64,000 bases of DNA, taken from NCBI RefSeq assembly GCF_003071065.1, contig NZ_QCXX01000002.1, positions 496,001 through 560,000 of the forward strand. Reading direction: 5' to 3'. Positions 17,606-26,900 of this stretch are shown in pieces; positions within the stretch are counted from its first letter, which is position 1, and each line of letters begins with the position of its first letter. Below the pieces are notes generated by a model. It searched no databases. It worked only from the letters and a program-made list of their open reading frames with translations, and was not told where the DNA came from. The position numbers and the translations under genes are program-made. Source of the stretch: Sphingobacterium athyrii (GTDB lineage: Bacteria; Bacteroidota; Bacteroidia; Sphingobacteriales; Sphingobacteriaceae).

Positions 17606-18625
17606 TTATTCTATCGTCCACTTTACAAAAGATGACATTACTTCTTTCCAATGCGGTTTGGAGTGATTTACCGTGCCAGCGCTGTCAACTTCAAAAAAGT
17701 TATGTTCAAGATTGAGGTATCTTTTATAAGTTAAATTTTGTTTCTTATTGCCAATAAATAGGAGAGGTACTAGGTCGCAAAGATCACTTGATAGGTCATT
17801 TGTCCCGTAGGCCATATAAATTGGCTTATTAAACGAAAGCCAATCGTCAATGAGTGGCTCTGAAAAAGATTTCCATGCCAACAAAAAAGGATATTTACTG
17901 ATTTTCTTTGGATCATTTGCATCTCTATAAAACTGATATTGCTTTTCTATTTGTTTGTTAGCCTCTTCCCAGGATATTTCCTTTCGTTCGGCTTGTTTTC
18001 TGTAATTACGAACGAGTTCATCAACTCTTCCATAAGGATTAGCGCTAAAAAGGCCAAGCTTTGATACATGTTTATCCTTATTAGCTATGTAAGAGGCCAC
18101 TTTGCTGCCTTGCGAATGCCCTGCGACAATTAACTTTGAGTTGTCTGCCCACTTTTGTTTTCGAAGAAATTTTAATACAGCCAAGGCTCTACTAACATAA
18201 TTTTCAAGGTAATCTGCTTTTTGAAATGCAATACTTGGTGTTTTATGGTCTGAAGAAGCCCCAATATATGAATATTGATTATCTAATTCTGATTCTTCGA
18301 CTATTAATGGTGTTTTGGGCATTGATATCACAACAATATGATAATATTCTCTGATTTCCTGATAATCAAAATTGGTTATCCCGCCAGCATCCATCCATAA
18401 GCCATTCTTTTTGAAATTGAAATATAGTGGAACAGGTTGGGAACCTTGACACCATAAAAATATTGGTTTTTTCTTTGTTAGGTCTTGATCAATGACAATG
18501 AAATCAATCGTATCTTGTTTATTCTCAATTTTAAAAGCTGTAACTTCATTATTGATTACTTGTTTTCTTTGCGCAAAGCTGATATGGACGATAAGTAAGA
18601 AGAGGACCTGGATAAAAAACTTCAT
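17606..18625 (-). CDS. Secreted alpha/beta-hydrolase
   Basis: 339 residues with a signal peptide (MKFFIQVLFLLIVHISFAQ) and an alpha/beta-hydrolase fold. The nucleophile elbow is LIVAGHSQGSKVASYIA (Ser in GHSQG). The likely catalytic acid lies around YMAYGTNDLSSDL and the His in LNLEHNFFEV. It is probably a periplasmic or exported esterase or peptidase-like enzyme; the substrate is unknown. Part of this gene (18266-18469) is copied without gaps at 18711-18914, just upstream of its start. Confidence 0.82.
   Translation of the reverse strand: MKFFIQVLFLLIVHISFAQRKQVINNEVTAFKIENKQDTIDFIVIDQDLTKKKPIFLWCQGSQPVPLYFNFKKNGLWMDAGGITNFDYQEIREYYHIVVISMPKTPLIVEESELDNQYSYIGASSDHKTPSIAFQKADYLENYVSRALAVLKFLRKQKWADNSKLIVAGHSQGSKVASYIANKDKHVSKLGLFSANPYGRVDELVRNYRKQAERKEISWEEANKQIEKQYQFYRDANDPKKISKYPFLLAWKSFSEPLIDDWLSFNKPIYMAYGTNDLSSDLCDLVPLLFIGNKKQNLTYKRYLNLEHNFFEVDSAGTVNHSKPHWKEVMSSFVKWTIE
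18266..18469. repeat. Source copy of a 204-bp direct repeat
   Basis: This segment inside the hydrolase gene matches 18711-18914 over 204 bp with no gaps and about 12 mismatches counted by eye (about 94% identity). It covers roughly residues 53-120 of the hydrolase. Confidence 0.9.
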
Positions 18626-18686
18626 TTTGAATTGGATAATAGTAGTTCAATTACCCAAATATAGGCAACTTGGTTTTAAAATACGC

Positions 18687-18926
18687 TTAATTTCGCATTA
18701 GCTTTATAGAATATGAATATTGATTATCTAATTCCGATTCTTCGACCATTAATGGTGTTTTGGGCATTGATATCACAACAATATGATAATATTCTTTGAT
18801 TTCCTGATAATCAAAATTGGTTATCCCACCGACATCCATCCATAAGCCATTCTTTTTGAAATTGAAATATAGTAGAACAGGTTGGGAAATTTGGCGCCTT
18901 AAAAATATTGGTTTATACATAAACAC
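18687..18926 (-). pseudogene. Partial duplicate of the neighbouring hydrolase gene
   Basis: A 79-codon open frame encodes a near copy of hydrolase residues 53-120, including YFNFKKNGLWMD and ITNFDYQEIKEYYHIVVISM. It lacks the signal peptide, the nucleophile elbow and the rest of the fold, so it cannot be an active enzyme. Most differences from the intact copy are silent or mild, suggesting a fairly recent duplication or the leftover of a second full-length paralog. Confidence 0.85.
18711..18914. repeat. Second copy of the 204-bp direct repeat
   Basis: Ungapped match to 18266-18469, displaced by exactly 445 bp. The ends of the repeat show no obvious insertion-sequence features or target duplication. 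Confidence 0.9.
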
Positions 18927-18932
18927 TGAATA

Positions 18933-19331
18933 TTAGTTAATATTTAATGTCTCTCCATTTAATGCCAGTATTGCTATAGAAGCAGTCCCCATCAGCTGCA
19001 CATTGAGCAAGGATGATATTTCAATACTCGTATACTTTGACAGACCATTGATGCTGAATTCCACGACAGCGGCCTGAATTTGAGGAAGCAATATTTGCCC
19101 GATTCTTGCACCATATCCGCTAATAATCACTTTTTCTGGATAGATAATATGTATTAGAGTAGCAATACCTTTTCCAAGCATATAGCCTATCCGAGAGAAT
19201 GAATTAATCGCCAGTTGATCACCATCTATAGCTGCTTCCATCAATTGGTTTAATGTGATTTTTCGTCCCCGTTGGTATAGTTCGCTTAGTATTGAGACCT
19301 CCCCGGTATCAAGTTTTAACCTGGCAGCAGG
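18933..19331 (-). pseudogene. C-terminal remnant of a ROK-family protein
   Basis: The frame is open from just below a TGA at 19332 down to 18933. It encodes LMEAAIDGDQLAINSFSRIG, then MLGKGIATLIHIIYPEKVII and SGYGARIGQILLPQI, a clear match to the C-terminal half of ROK sugar kinases and repressors (NagC/XylR type). The N-terminal ATP-binding and metal-binding parts are absent, as is any helix-turn-helix. There is no proper start codon at its upper end. It is a truncated, non-functional gene. Confidence 0.75.
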
Positions 19332-19589
19332 TCAGGCACGAATTGCTAAAATAACACTGTTGTGAAGCAAGCAGAAAATTAAATGGAAATAGGACTATCG
19401 CAAATAAATAGGTTACTGAAACGAATTATAAATGATGACCCTCGAATATAAAATTGTAACCTGTTGTCTTGAGAAATACCTTAGATTTAAGCTGAATTTA
19501 GTTTTTGACTAACAGATAAATGAAACTGTTTCCAATAAAATGGGTTAAGGCAGTGGTATCAGAACTTTAAAGTTATTAGACACGTAAAA

Positions 19590-20474
19590 ATGAAACAAAT
19601 TATTTTACTTACCATCCTGATTTTTCTTGGTATTACAGCTTATTGTCAAGAGGTGAGGAAACTCGATGATAGTTATTTTTTGGATTTAGAAAAATTTGAA
19701 AAAGGCTTCGGTATTTTGGAAATAAAAGCGAACCCAGAAAACCGTGAAAAGGAAATACTTACACTCAAAGAAGGAACGTATTTTTTACAGAATAAAAATC
19801 AGAAATTTTGGTTTAAAATAAATGGGAAACATCAATTTACGGAGACCGCCAAAGCCCAAATAACCAAAGGAGAGAAATTGTATACCTTGTATTTTACTTT
19901 TGAAAATGGCCTGGCAATTGCAACAGATCTGAAGGATACTTCAGGAAATCTTATCAGCCACTTTGAAACAAAAGACTCCGTTTTTGTAGTAAAACATTTT
20001 CGTCAAACTGGGAAATTAGCCAAAAAAATAGTTTTAAGAACGGGGGTAGGTTTGTCTGATGCTGTTGAGACGGCCTACTATGAGAATGGGAATATAAAAT
20101 CGGAAAACGACCATATAAATAAAACGACAAGACTGTTTTACGAAAACGGGAAAGCAGAATATTTTTATCATTCTGGTTCAGAAGAAAAAATTTATTTCAA
20201 TAAAAATGGACAGAAAACAGCACATAGCTACTACTCCAAGGATAAGGAATGGTGTACTGAATATTTTGAGAATGGAACTATTGTAAGCAAAAATTGCAAT
20301 AGTGCAGATCATTCACAGAAGATACAGTATTGCTACAAAAATGGGAAACTAGATTATTACGAAGTGGAGCTGCTTTCAACTGGCGAAATAAAAAAATATG
20401 ATAAAAATAACAAGCTACTAGGTAGCAGAAAAGGTATGTATCCTAACACGGTACCCAATTCGACCAAGCCATGA
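19590..20474 (+). CDS. Secreted MORN-like repeat protein
   Basis: 294 residues with a signal peptide (MKQIILLTILIFLGITAYC); the Cys at 19 gives a weak lipobox. The second half contains YwqK/MORN-variant repeats, seen as YYENGNIKSENDHI, FYENGKAEYFYHSG, YFNKNGQKTAHSYY, YFENGTIVSKN and CYKNGKLDYYEVE. Such beta-hairpin repeats are found in surface and toxin-associated proteins of Bacteroidota. The stop overlaps the ATG of the next gene by four bases, so the two are translationally coupled. Confidence 0.8.
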   Translation: MKQIILLTILIFLGITAYCQEVRKLDDSYFLDLEKFEKGFGILEIKANPENREKEILTLKEGTYFLQNKNQKFWFKINGKHQFTETAKAQITKGEKLYTLYFTFENGLAIATDLKDTSGNLISHFETKDSVFVVKHFRQTGKLAKKIVLRTGVGLSDAVETAYYENGNIKSENDHINKTTRLFYENGKAEYFYHSGSEEKIYFNKNGQKTAHSYYSKDKEWCTEYFENGTIVSKNCNSADHSQKIQYCYKNGKLDYYEVELLSTGEIKKYDKNNKLLGSRKGMYPNTVPNSTKP

Positions 20475-21082
20475 ATAATTTTTTCATAAATGAACTACAA
20501 CGCCGAAGTCTGATTATTATTGCTATTATGTTGTCGATCAGTGTGATAATACCAGTTATTTTCTTTGTTGGGACGATGATTGAAACCGAATCTTATGGCA
20601 AAGCAGTGTTGGGTGAAGAACGCTATAATACAAGGGTGAAGGACAGTTATCTGTATGCGCTGATACTTTTTGGCTGTGTGATGTTGATGGTTATTCCAGC
20701 TATCCTTTACATTAGAAAATACACTGATAATTATCGGCGGTTTATTGGAACACTATCAGAAAAAGATATGGAAAAGCTGATAAAATTCAACGATAAAGCT
20801 CCTTTCTACGAAAAATTCATGCCACCCTATATTATAAAAGAAGATGCAGTCAGTTTTTTCATACACTTACGTCATACGACCATCGCTTTTAACAATATAG
20901 TAAGTATTCATGTCGCACAAACACATTATAAAGGTTACAATGCTACCGTGACAATTCAAACAGCAGAAGAAACACATCGTTTTCGCATGAGCGGAAATAT
21001 TTTTAAAGTAATAAATTTTGTAGATGAAGCCCTGCAAAGCAACCCCCAAATAATAGTAAATAAAAATTGGAATGTAGCTTAA
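20471..21082 (+). CDS. Two-helix membrane protein of unknown function
   Basis: 203 residues with two transmembrane helices (about residues 13-35 and 61-81) and a cytoplasmic C-terminal half of mixed alpha/beta character. No family recognised. The overlap (ATGA) with the secreted MORN-like gene suggests a functional pair, perhaps a membrane anchor or immunity-like partner, but this is inference from arrangement only. Confidence 0.72.
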   Translation: MNNFFINELQRRSLIIIAIMLSISVIIPVIFFVGTMIETESYGKAVLGEERYNTRVKDSYLYALILFGCVMLMVIPAILYIRKYTDNYRRFIGTLSEKDMEKLIKFNDKAPFYEKFMPPYIIKEDAVSFFIHLRHTTIAFNNIVSIHVAQTHYKGYNATVTIQTAEETHRFRMSGNIFKVINFVDEALQSNPQIIVNKNWNVA

Positions 21083-21213
21083 AATAATCCAGTATTCCCG
21101 AGCTCTTCGCGTGCCTGTTTGATGATATCATAAATATCGCGATTACGAGAATATAGTACAGTAAACTCACCGCTTCCAACGCTTATGTGTCCATAACCAA
21201 CCGTAGGGTTCAT
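21079..21213 (-). pseudogene. Small frame, possibly end of a decayed gene
   Basis: From an ATG at 21213 a 44-residue frame runs to TAA at 21079, ending YSRNRDIYDIIKQAREELG plus five more residues. It overlaps in another frame the tail of the acyltransferase-like fragment at 21177. Both frames look coding-like over short lengths and cannot both be real where they overlap, so a rearranged junction is likely. Family unknown. Confidence 0.3.
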
Positions 21214-21406
21214 CCTTAATATTTTCCTTTAGGAGGTCAATGTACTTTTGTGTTATTTCTCGATCCTTTGTAAGTTCGGCATTGGAGCATATCGGTACGC
21301 AGGCAATTTTGTAACTTCCTTTTGATAATTGTTTTATCAGCTTTTTATTAAAATTATGGCAATAAGCCCAGTCAAATATAATTATACCGTAAATTTGTTC
21401 AAGAAG
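21177..21406 (-). pseudogene. Remnant with LpxL/HtrB-type acyltransferase tail
   Basis: A minus-strand frame of 75 codons without a start codon ends at TGA 21177. Its last part reads ITQKYIDLLKENIKDEPYG followed by WLWTHKRWKR, the characteristic ending of lysophospholipid (lipid A) acyltransferases. The catalytic HxxxxD region and most of the protein are missing. The first half (IYGIIIFDWAYCHNFNKKL) does not obviously belong to that family. I read this as a decayed or fused fragment. Confidence 0.5.
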
Positions 21407-21499
21407 TTAATATAATATAACGCATAACAAAAGAAATAACGGTAATGGATGCTATAAGTGCTGTAAATTAACTTTAACATCCTCAACAAATAAAGCAAG

Positions 21500-21784
21500 C
21501 TATTTTCTGGTGAGGCTCTTCGTTATTTGCCATGATTTTAATTTATGATTATAGGAGAGAATCCAAGCTGTTTCACGGGTTCTCTTCCCTTTTCCGTTTA
21601 AATATTCACCTACACGGACTGTTATCAGAGGAGTGGTATCTCTAAGTATTTCAGCATATGCTTTTTCACCAGTGCTAAGTTCTGCTATTGCCGGAATATT
21701 TTCTACACTTACTTGGGGTTCGAACAGAAATTTTGCCGTACACCCAACATTGAGACTTTTTCCTTGAAATATGATTCCGTTCAT
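21500..21784 (-). CDS. Small protein of unknown function
   Basis: 94 residues from ATG 21784, mixed beta-rich, with no signal peptide or membrane helix. It contains ITVRVGEYLNGKGKRTRE, a basic patch that might bind nucleic acid or polyanions. The frame is clean with a sensible start, so I call it a real gene despite the decayed surroundings. Family not recognised. Confidence 0.5.
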   Translation of the reverse strand: MNGIIFQGKSLNVGCTAKFLFEPQVSVENIPAIAELSTGEKAYAEILRDTTPLITVRVGEYLNGKGKRTRETAWILSYNHKLKSWQITKSLTRK

Positions 21785-22238
21785 GATGATATATTTTGAA
21801 AGATGAGAAATTCATATTATCCAAAAACTAGTAGAACATTCATACTCTTTTAAAAGTTCTATTGTAATATAACGTTTACAAATAGTAATTATTATTCCTA
21901 CGGATTTCATGAATTCAATATTACGTTCTACAACGTAGATCGGAATTGAATTTTCTCTCTAAACACGCAGTGTTTGATACGATGCATTTCCCGCATCACC
22001 CAGCCAGATAGCCACTCCATGGCGCTGGCATCTATCTGATCAAAGGTTTTAGAATATGATTGTCCGTCTATCGCGGTATACGTTGTGCGAAAATGTCGCT
22101 AGAATCCGATCCGAGGAGCGAGTAGCATGTGCCTTTTGATTAAAATGGTATACCTTCTGCGGGAAGAATTGTTCTTTCCTTGCCGGAACGGCGATTTGAC
22201 AGAATTGGCGCAGCGATAAAATTTAAGATAATGGCAAT
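21785..22238. other. Gene-poor stretch with a coding-like minus-strand fragment
   Basis: No intact gene. On the minus strand a 56-codon open stretch (21928-22098) contains SKTFDQIDASAMEWLSGWVM, which looks like real protein but has no start and no recognised family. The rest is AT-rich. It may belong to a gene that once neighboured alkB. Confidence 0.35.
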
Positions 22239-22866
22239 ATGGATCAACTTAGCTTATTTGAAAATGAAGGATATAATTTCCCCGAAGAACTCATGAACTT
22301 TGAGCCGGATTTTCTTACACAACAAGAAGCTGATCAGCTGTTTGATCTCCTGCTCACGGTAGTGCTATGGCAGTAGAGATGTAGAAAAATATACGATCAT
22401 TCGGTGATGACGCCCAGGTTGACGGCCTGGTATGGTGAGGAGGACACGAACTATCAGCTGGCCGGAAAAACCATAGTCGCAAACCAATGGCTTGAACCCT
22501 AAAAAGCGTTGAAGGAGAGGATCGAACAACAGATTCACTGTACGTTTAATTCGGTACTGTTAAATTTATACCGCGATAACAATGATTCGGCCGCCTGGCA
22601 CCGCGACCGAGAGAGCGAATTGGGCAACAACAGGTCCGTAATCGGATCTTAAGTCTGGGCTAAGCGCGCTATTTTGATTATAGGAAAGTGGATGATCATA
22701 GCAAGAAGTACTCATTGCTAAATCATAGTTCATTATTGCTGATGAAAGATAGGCTGCAAGAAACTTGGGGACAGCGCAGCGCAAAATCCGCTCAAAAGAT
22801 AAAAGCACGTATCAACCTGACATTTTGCCTTATCGGTGAAAGTGAGCTGTACCATTTCAATATTGC
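22239..22866 (+). pseudogene. alkB: Decayed AlkB-type DNA dealkylase
   Basis: AlkB is a 2-oxoglutarate/Fe(II) dioxygenase that repairs alkylated bases. Here ATG 22239 begins MDQLSLFENEGYNFPEEL; the frame then has TAG at 22374, TAA at 22500 and TAA at 22650, but homologous sequence runs through them: LTAWYGEEDTNYQLAGKTIV, then FNSVLLNLYRDNNDSAAWHR with the HxD iron ligand region. After a frameshift between 22652 and 22688 the end reads DHSKKYSLLNHSSLLLMKD and KARINLTFCLIGE, the expected C-terminus. Three stops and one frameshift make it inactive. Confidence 0.85.
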
Positions 22867-22867
22867 G

Positions 22868-23377
22868 TTAATCCAATACCGCAGTTATGTTAGGATTAAT
22901 CACAAATTTTCCATTAACAGTCTCATCGATAAAATCTGATAGATTGATATCAAGCATCAAGGTATGCGTTTCATTCGGCATGAGCAGTTTATTCTCCGCG
23001 ATATTCACGGCAATAAATTGTCCTTGTGGCATCTCTAAAGGATAGGGAGATCCATCTATCACTATTTGATTGCCAGCAGGTACTACTTTTAGCATAATTT
23101 CCTGTATGTTGCCATGGGGGACAAGTCCCCCTGCAATGATGCTATCCTTTTGTATTCCTAGGATGTTTAATTTTTTATTCGCCTCGATTTTTCCTCCACC
23201 CGCAGATGTGCGGGTCCATAGTTGTAGGATGTTGAGATAGACTGCATCATACTGATCACCGTCACTTTTTACCTTGACCTTTAGGTGTGCCTGCTCGGGT
23301 GCGGGGCTATCGTCTTCATGGCAACTGCCCAAAAGTATTAGTAGGACCACAGACATAAGATACAACATTGCAGACAT
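22868..23377 (-). CDS. DUF4382-domain lipoprotein
   Basis: Predicted lipoprotein with lipobox LLGSC. The frame is open up to 23446, but the Met at 23377 gives a normal signal peptide (MSAMLYLMSVVLLILLGSC), so I prefer it. The mature part, AHLKVKVKSDGDQYDAVYLN onwards with IIAGGLVPHGNIQEIMLKV, fits the DUF4382 beta-sandwich. The domain is common in secreted Bacteroidota proteins and is without known activity. It sits between two alkB remnants, its 3' end touching the first. Confidence 0.8.
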   Translation of the reverse strand: MSAMLYLMSVVLLILLGSCHEDDSPAPEQAHLKVKVKSDGDQYDAVYLNILQLWTRTSAGGGKIEANKKLNILGIQKDSIIAGGLVPHGNIQEIMLKVVPAGNQIVIDGSPYPLEMPQGQFIAVNIAENKLLMPNETHTLMLDINLSDFIDETVNGKFVINPNITAVLD

Positions 23378-23544
23378 CCCTCGGGCGGTTAACTGCACAT
23401 ATTTTGTATTGAAAACAAAGGTCATCATAGTTTTTGAGTTGAACACAAGAGAAGCCTTGATCGTTTGCTTTTTTTTAAACTAATTTCTCTACGCAACGAT
23501 CAAAAGTAGCAAAGCTCTCTCCTTAACAGCCACCGTTTTACCAA

Positions 23545-23770
23545 AGAGCTTTTACATTCCAGAGAGACTTTCTTTTGCAGACTAAAGCTGATCAATTGTT
23601 TAATATCTCCTTTAAGGTTGTATCTTGGTGCCAGACTTCAAAAAAGATGTACGATTGAACGGTATGCCCCCGCGATTTTACCAGTTTGGTATGGAGATAA
23701 GCTTGCAGTTTATTGGTTGCGAGACAATACTATTCCCACCCTTCTTCAGCTTTAGGGCAATGTATTAAGT
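23545..23770 (+). pseudogene. alkB: Second, more decayed alkB remnant
   Basis: Reading the plus strand gives RDFLLQTKADQLFNISFKVV and SWCQTSKKMYD, aligning with PDFLTQQEADQLFDLLLTVV and LWQ of the alkB pseudogene at 22239. A shifted frame then gives WYGDKLAVYWLR, matching the WYGEEDTNYQ stretch. There are stops and at least one frameshift, and nothing recognisable follows before 23985. This is an independent AlkB-family fragment, about 1.2 kb downstream of the first. The remaining 215 bp up to the next gene show no feature beyond AT-rich sequence. Confidence 0.6.
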
Positions 23771-23985
23771 TCAAAGATATATTGGGTTATTAATTAATTT
23801 TATAAGGGTTGTATCTTAGTGAGTTATACTGTTTTTTCTAATTGAAATTTCTTTCGGGTTTATACTGTGCTTGTTCAGAACAATTTGTTAATGTATTTGT
23901 TTGTAAGGTAAAAAATAGTCTTTTGCGAGATTGTTTTAGTTTATTCTAACCTTTTGGGCTAATATCATTTAAACAAATAAACATT

Positions 23986-26900
23986 ATGTTAAACTTACAA
24001 GAACCCGGTGCGATCAATAAGATCGACGAAAATGAACTACTTAATTTATTTAATCGAACGGACTGGTCCTACGACACCGATGCGACATTGGTCTCTCTTT
24101 ACAGACAAGCCTTACAAAAGTATCCCCAGCATGCGGCAGCACATTTCGGACGTCAACGCATCAGTTATGAAGAACTGGAAAGTCGCAGCGAGCAACTGAA
24201 AGATCTTCTAATGGAAAATAATATCGGTCCAGGTAGCTATGTACCTATCTTGTTCGATAGGTCTATCGATTGGTTGGTCAGTGTTTTAGCTGCTGTCAAA
24301 ACAGGTGCCGCCTATGTGCCGATAGACCCTGCTTATCCTGGTAAGCGTATTCAGGATATCATAAATGACATAAATGCCACAGTGATCCTGATAAGTGCGG
24401 ATTTATTGGATCGGGTTGAACAGCTGGCTGTAAAATACATAGACCCATCGAGTCTTTCCTATGCCACCTCATACAAGTCGATATACCCAGAGGCAGTTGT
24501 CACAGCTGACACCGTCGCCTATACGATTTTTACTTCAGGATCTACAGGAAAGCCCAAGGGTGTGAAAGTAAAACACCGCAGCATTCAACATCTGATAACC
24601 TGGCACAATGATTATTTTATGGTGCGGCCGGACTCCAGACTAAGTCTGGTAGCTGGACTGGGATTTGACATTTGTGTATGGGAAACTTGGTCTGCACTCT
24701 GTTCCGGAGCAACTCTTTACATCGCAAATAATGAGGAGCGGACAAATGCAGCGGCGCTTATCACTTTCTTTAATACCTATCATATTACCCATGGTTTCGT
24801 TCCGACAGTATTGGCACCGGCTCTGGTTTCTCTTTCGAGAAGCTATAGGGACCTACAATTAAAATACCTTTTTACTGCAGGTGAAAAACTGAAGCCTATT
24901 CTCACTGAGAATCTGAACTATGAACTCATTGACTACTATGGACCAACTGAATGCACGGTGTATGCTACATTCCGTAAGGTAAAAGATAGTGAAGGTGCGT
25001 ATATTTCGTCAATTGGAGGCCCCATAGCCAACACACGAGCATATATCCTTAATGAAGAGAAAAAGCTTGTCCCCATTGGCGCCGCCGGAGAATTGTACAT
25101 TGGAGGGGTAGCCGTGGCGGATGGCTACCTGAACAATCCGACACTCACGGCAGAAAAATTTATTCCCAATCCCTTTAGGCAGGGGGAGAGGCTCTATTGT
25201 ACAGGAGATCTCGCCCAATGGAATGCCGATGGAAGTCTCGTGTTTCTGGGGCGTAAAGATAAACAGGTAAAAATTAGGGGATACCGTATTGAACTCGCAG
25301 AGATTGAAGGCGCCATTGCCTTACAACCAGCTGTCAAAGAAAACATTGTCATTGCCCGGGACAATAAAAACGGCAATCAGTATCTTATCGCTTTTATTGT
25401 CTGTGAAAGCCATATACAGGTAGATCTTCACGCGATCCGGCAACGGTTAAAGCAACTCCTGCCGGGGTACATGATTCCATCGCAGCTTATTCAGGTCGGA
25501 CAAATTCCTGTGACCACCAATGGAAAAACAGACCTGAATAGGTTATATGAGCTGGCCGACCAAGAGGCGGCGGACTCTCTATTGCTCGAGCCACCGACAA
25601 ATCCAACTGAGAAACTGATTGCTACTATCTGGAGCGAAGAACTGGAGCGTCCTATCATTAATGTAACAGACAATTTTTTTGATATTGGAGGCGATTCCTT
25701 TCTGGTTGCAGTCGTCATTCTCGCCATAGGGGAGCGGCTCAATACAAAAGTCTATATCCGTGATATCTACCAGCATCCGGTCCTTCAGGATCTATCCAAT
25801 ATGCTTATCGCTCGGACAAAAGAGCAGGAGGTGCCAGTCGAAGATGTCGAGCCATACGTCGAACTCCAAAATGATGTTTACCTTAAGCCAGAGACTGTAT
25901 TCACACAGCCCTTTGATTCTCGGCAGCTTACTGATCCGCAAGCTATTCTATTGACTGGAATTACAGGTTTTGTAGGCATACACCTCATTCAGGATTTACT
26001 TAGTAGCACCAGTGCATCAATTTATTGTCTTATCAGGGCCCAGAATCCTTTTCAGGCGATAGAAAAGATCAAAGCATGCTTTAACGAATACAAGATTCCT
26101 TATACGGATAAACAGTTTGAGCGCATCATTCCCGTTATAGGTGATCTTACGCATGAATCCTTAGGAATTTCAACTATGCGATATGATGAACTAGCAGATA
26201 AAATAGATATAATCTACCATTCAGCCAGTTCCGTCAATTTCATCGAGCCATATTCTTACATGAAGCAGCCAAATGTGGAGGGCTTGCGGGAGATTGTCCA
26301 CTTTGCCAGTTTAAAAAAGACCAAGTGCCTGGTGCTGCTTTCTACCATTTCTGTATACAGCTGGGGGCATATTTTTACCGGAAAAACGGTGATGAAAGAA
26401 GATGATGATATTGCCCAGAATCTCTTGTCGGTTAGCAAGGATATTGGTTATGTCAGAAGCAAATGGGTGATGGAAGCCATAGCCGATCTGGCCAGGGAAC
26501 AGGGCTTACCACTGATCACCTATAGGCTTGGTTACGCAATGTGTCATAGCAGGAGTGGGGCAAGTGCACCTTACCAATGGTGGTCGGGACTCGTCAAAAA
26601 TTGCTTTGATTACAATAGCTATCCAGCGCTGGACGAACTTAGGGAAGGACTCATCACAGTAGATTACATGACCAGGGCGATCAGCCACATCTCCACCAAT
26701 CCGGAAGCAATCGGTAAAAAATTCAATCTCATTGCAAGACCCGAAACTAATCTCACGTTGATCGAGTTCTTTAATTTATTAAATACCTACTATAATTTCG
26801 ACTTAAAACCATTGAGTTACAAAAACTGGCGTAAACAATGGGAAGATGATAATAGAAACCGACTTTATCCGCTTACCAGTCTTTTCAAGGACAATATGCA

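Noticed and set aside
22566..22808. 80-codon minus-strand frame
   Set aside because: Antisense to the alkB pseudogene, whose plus-strand homology is clear.
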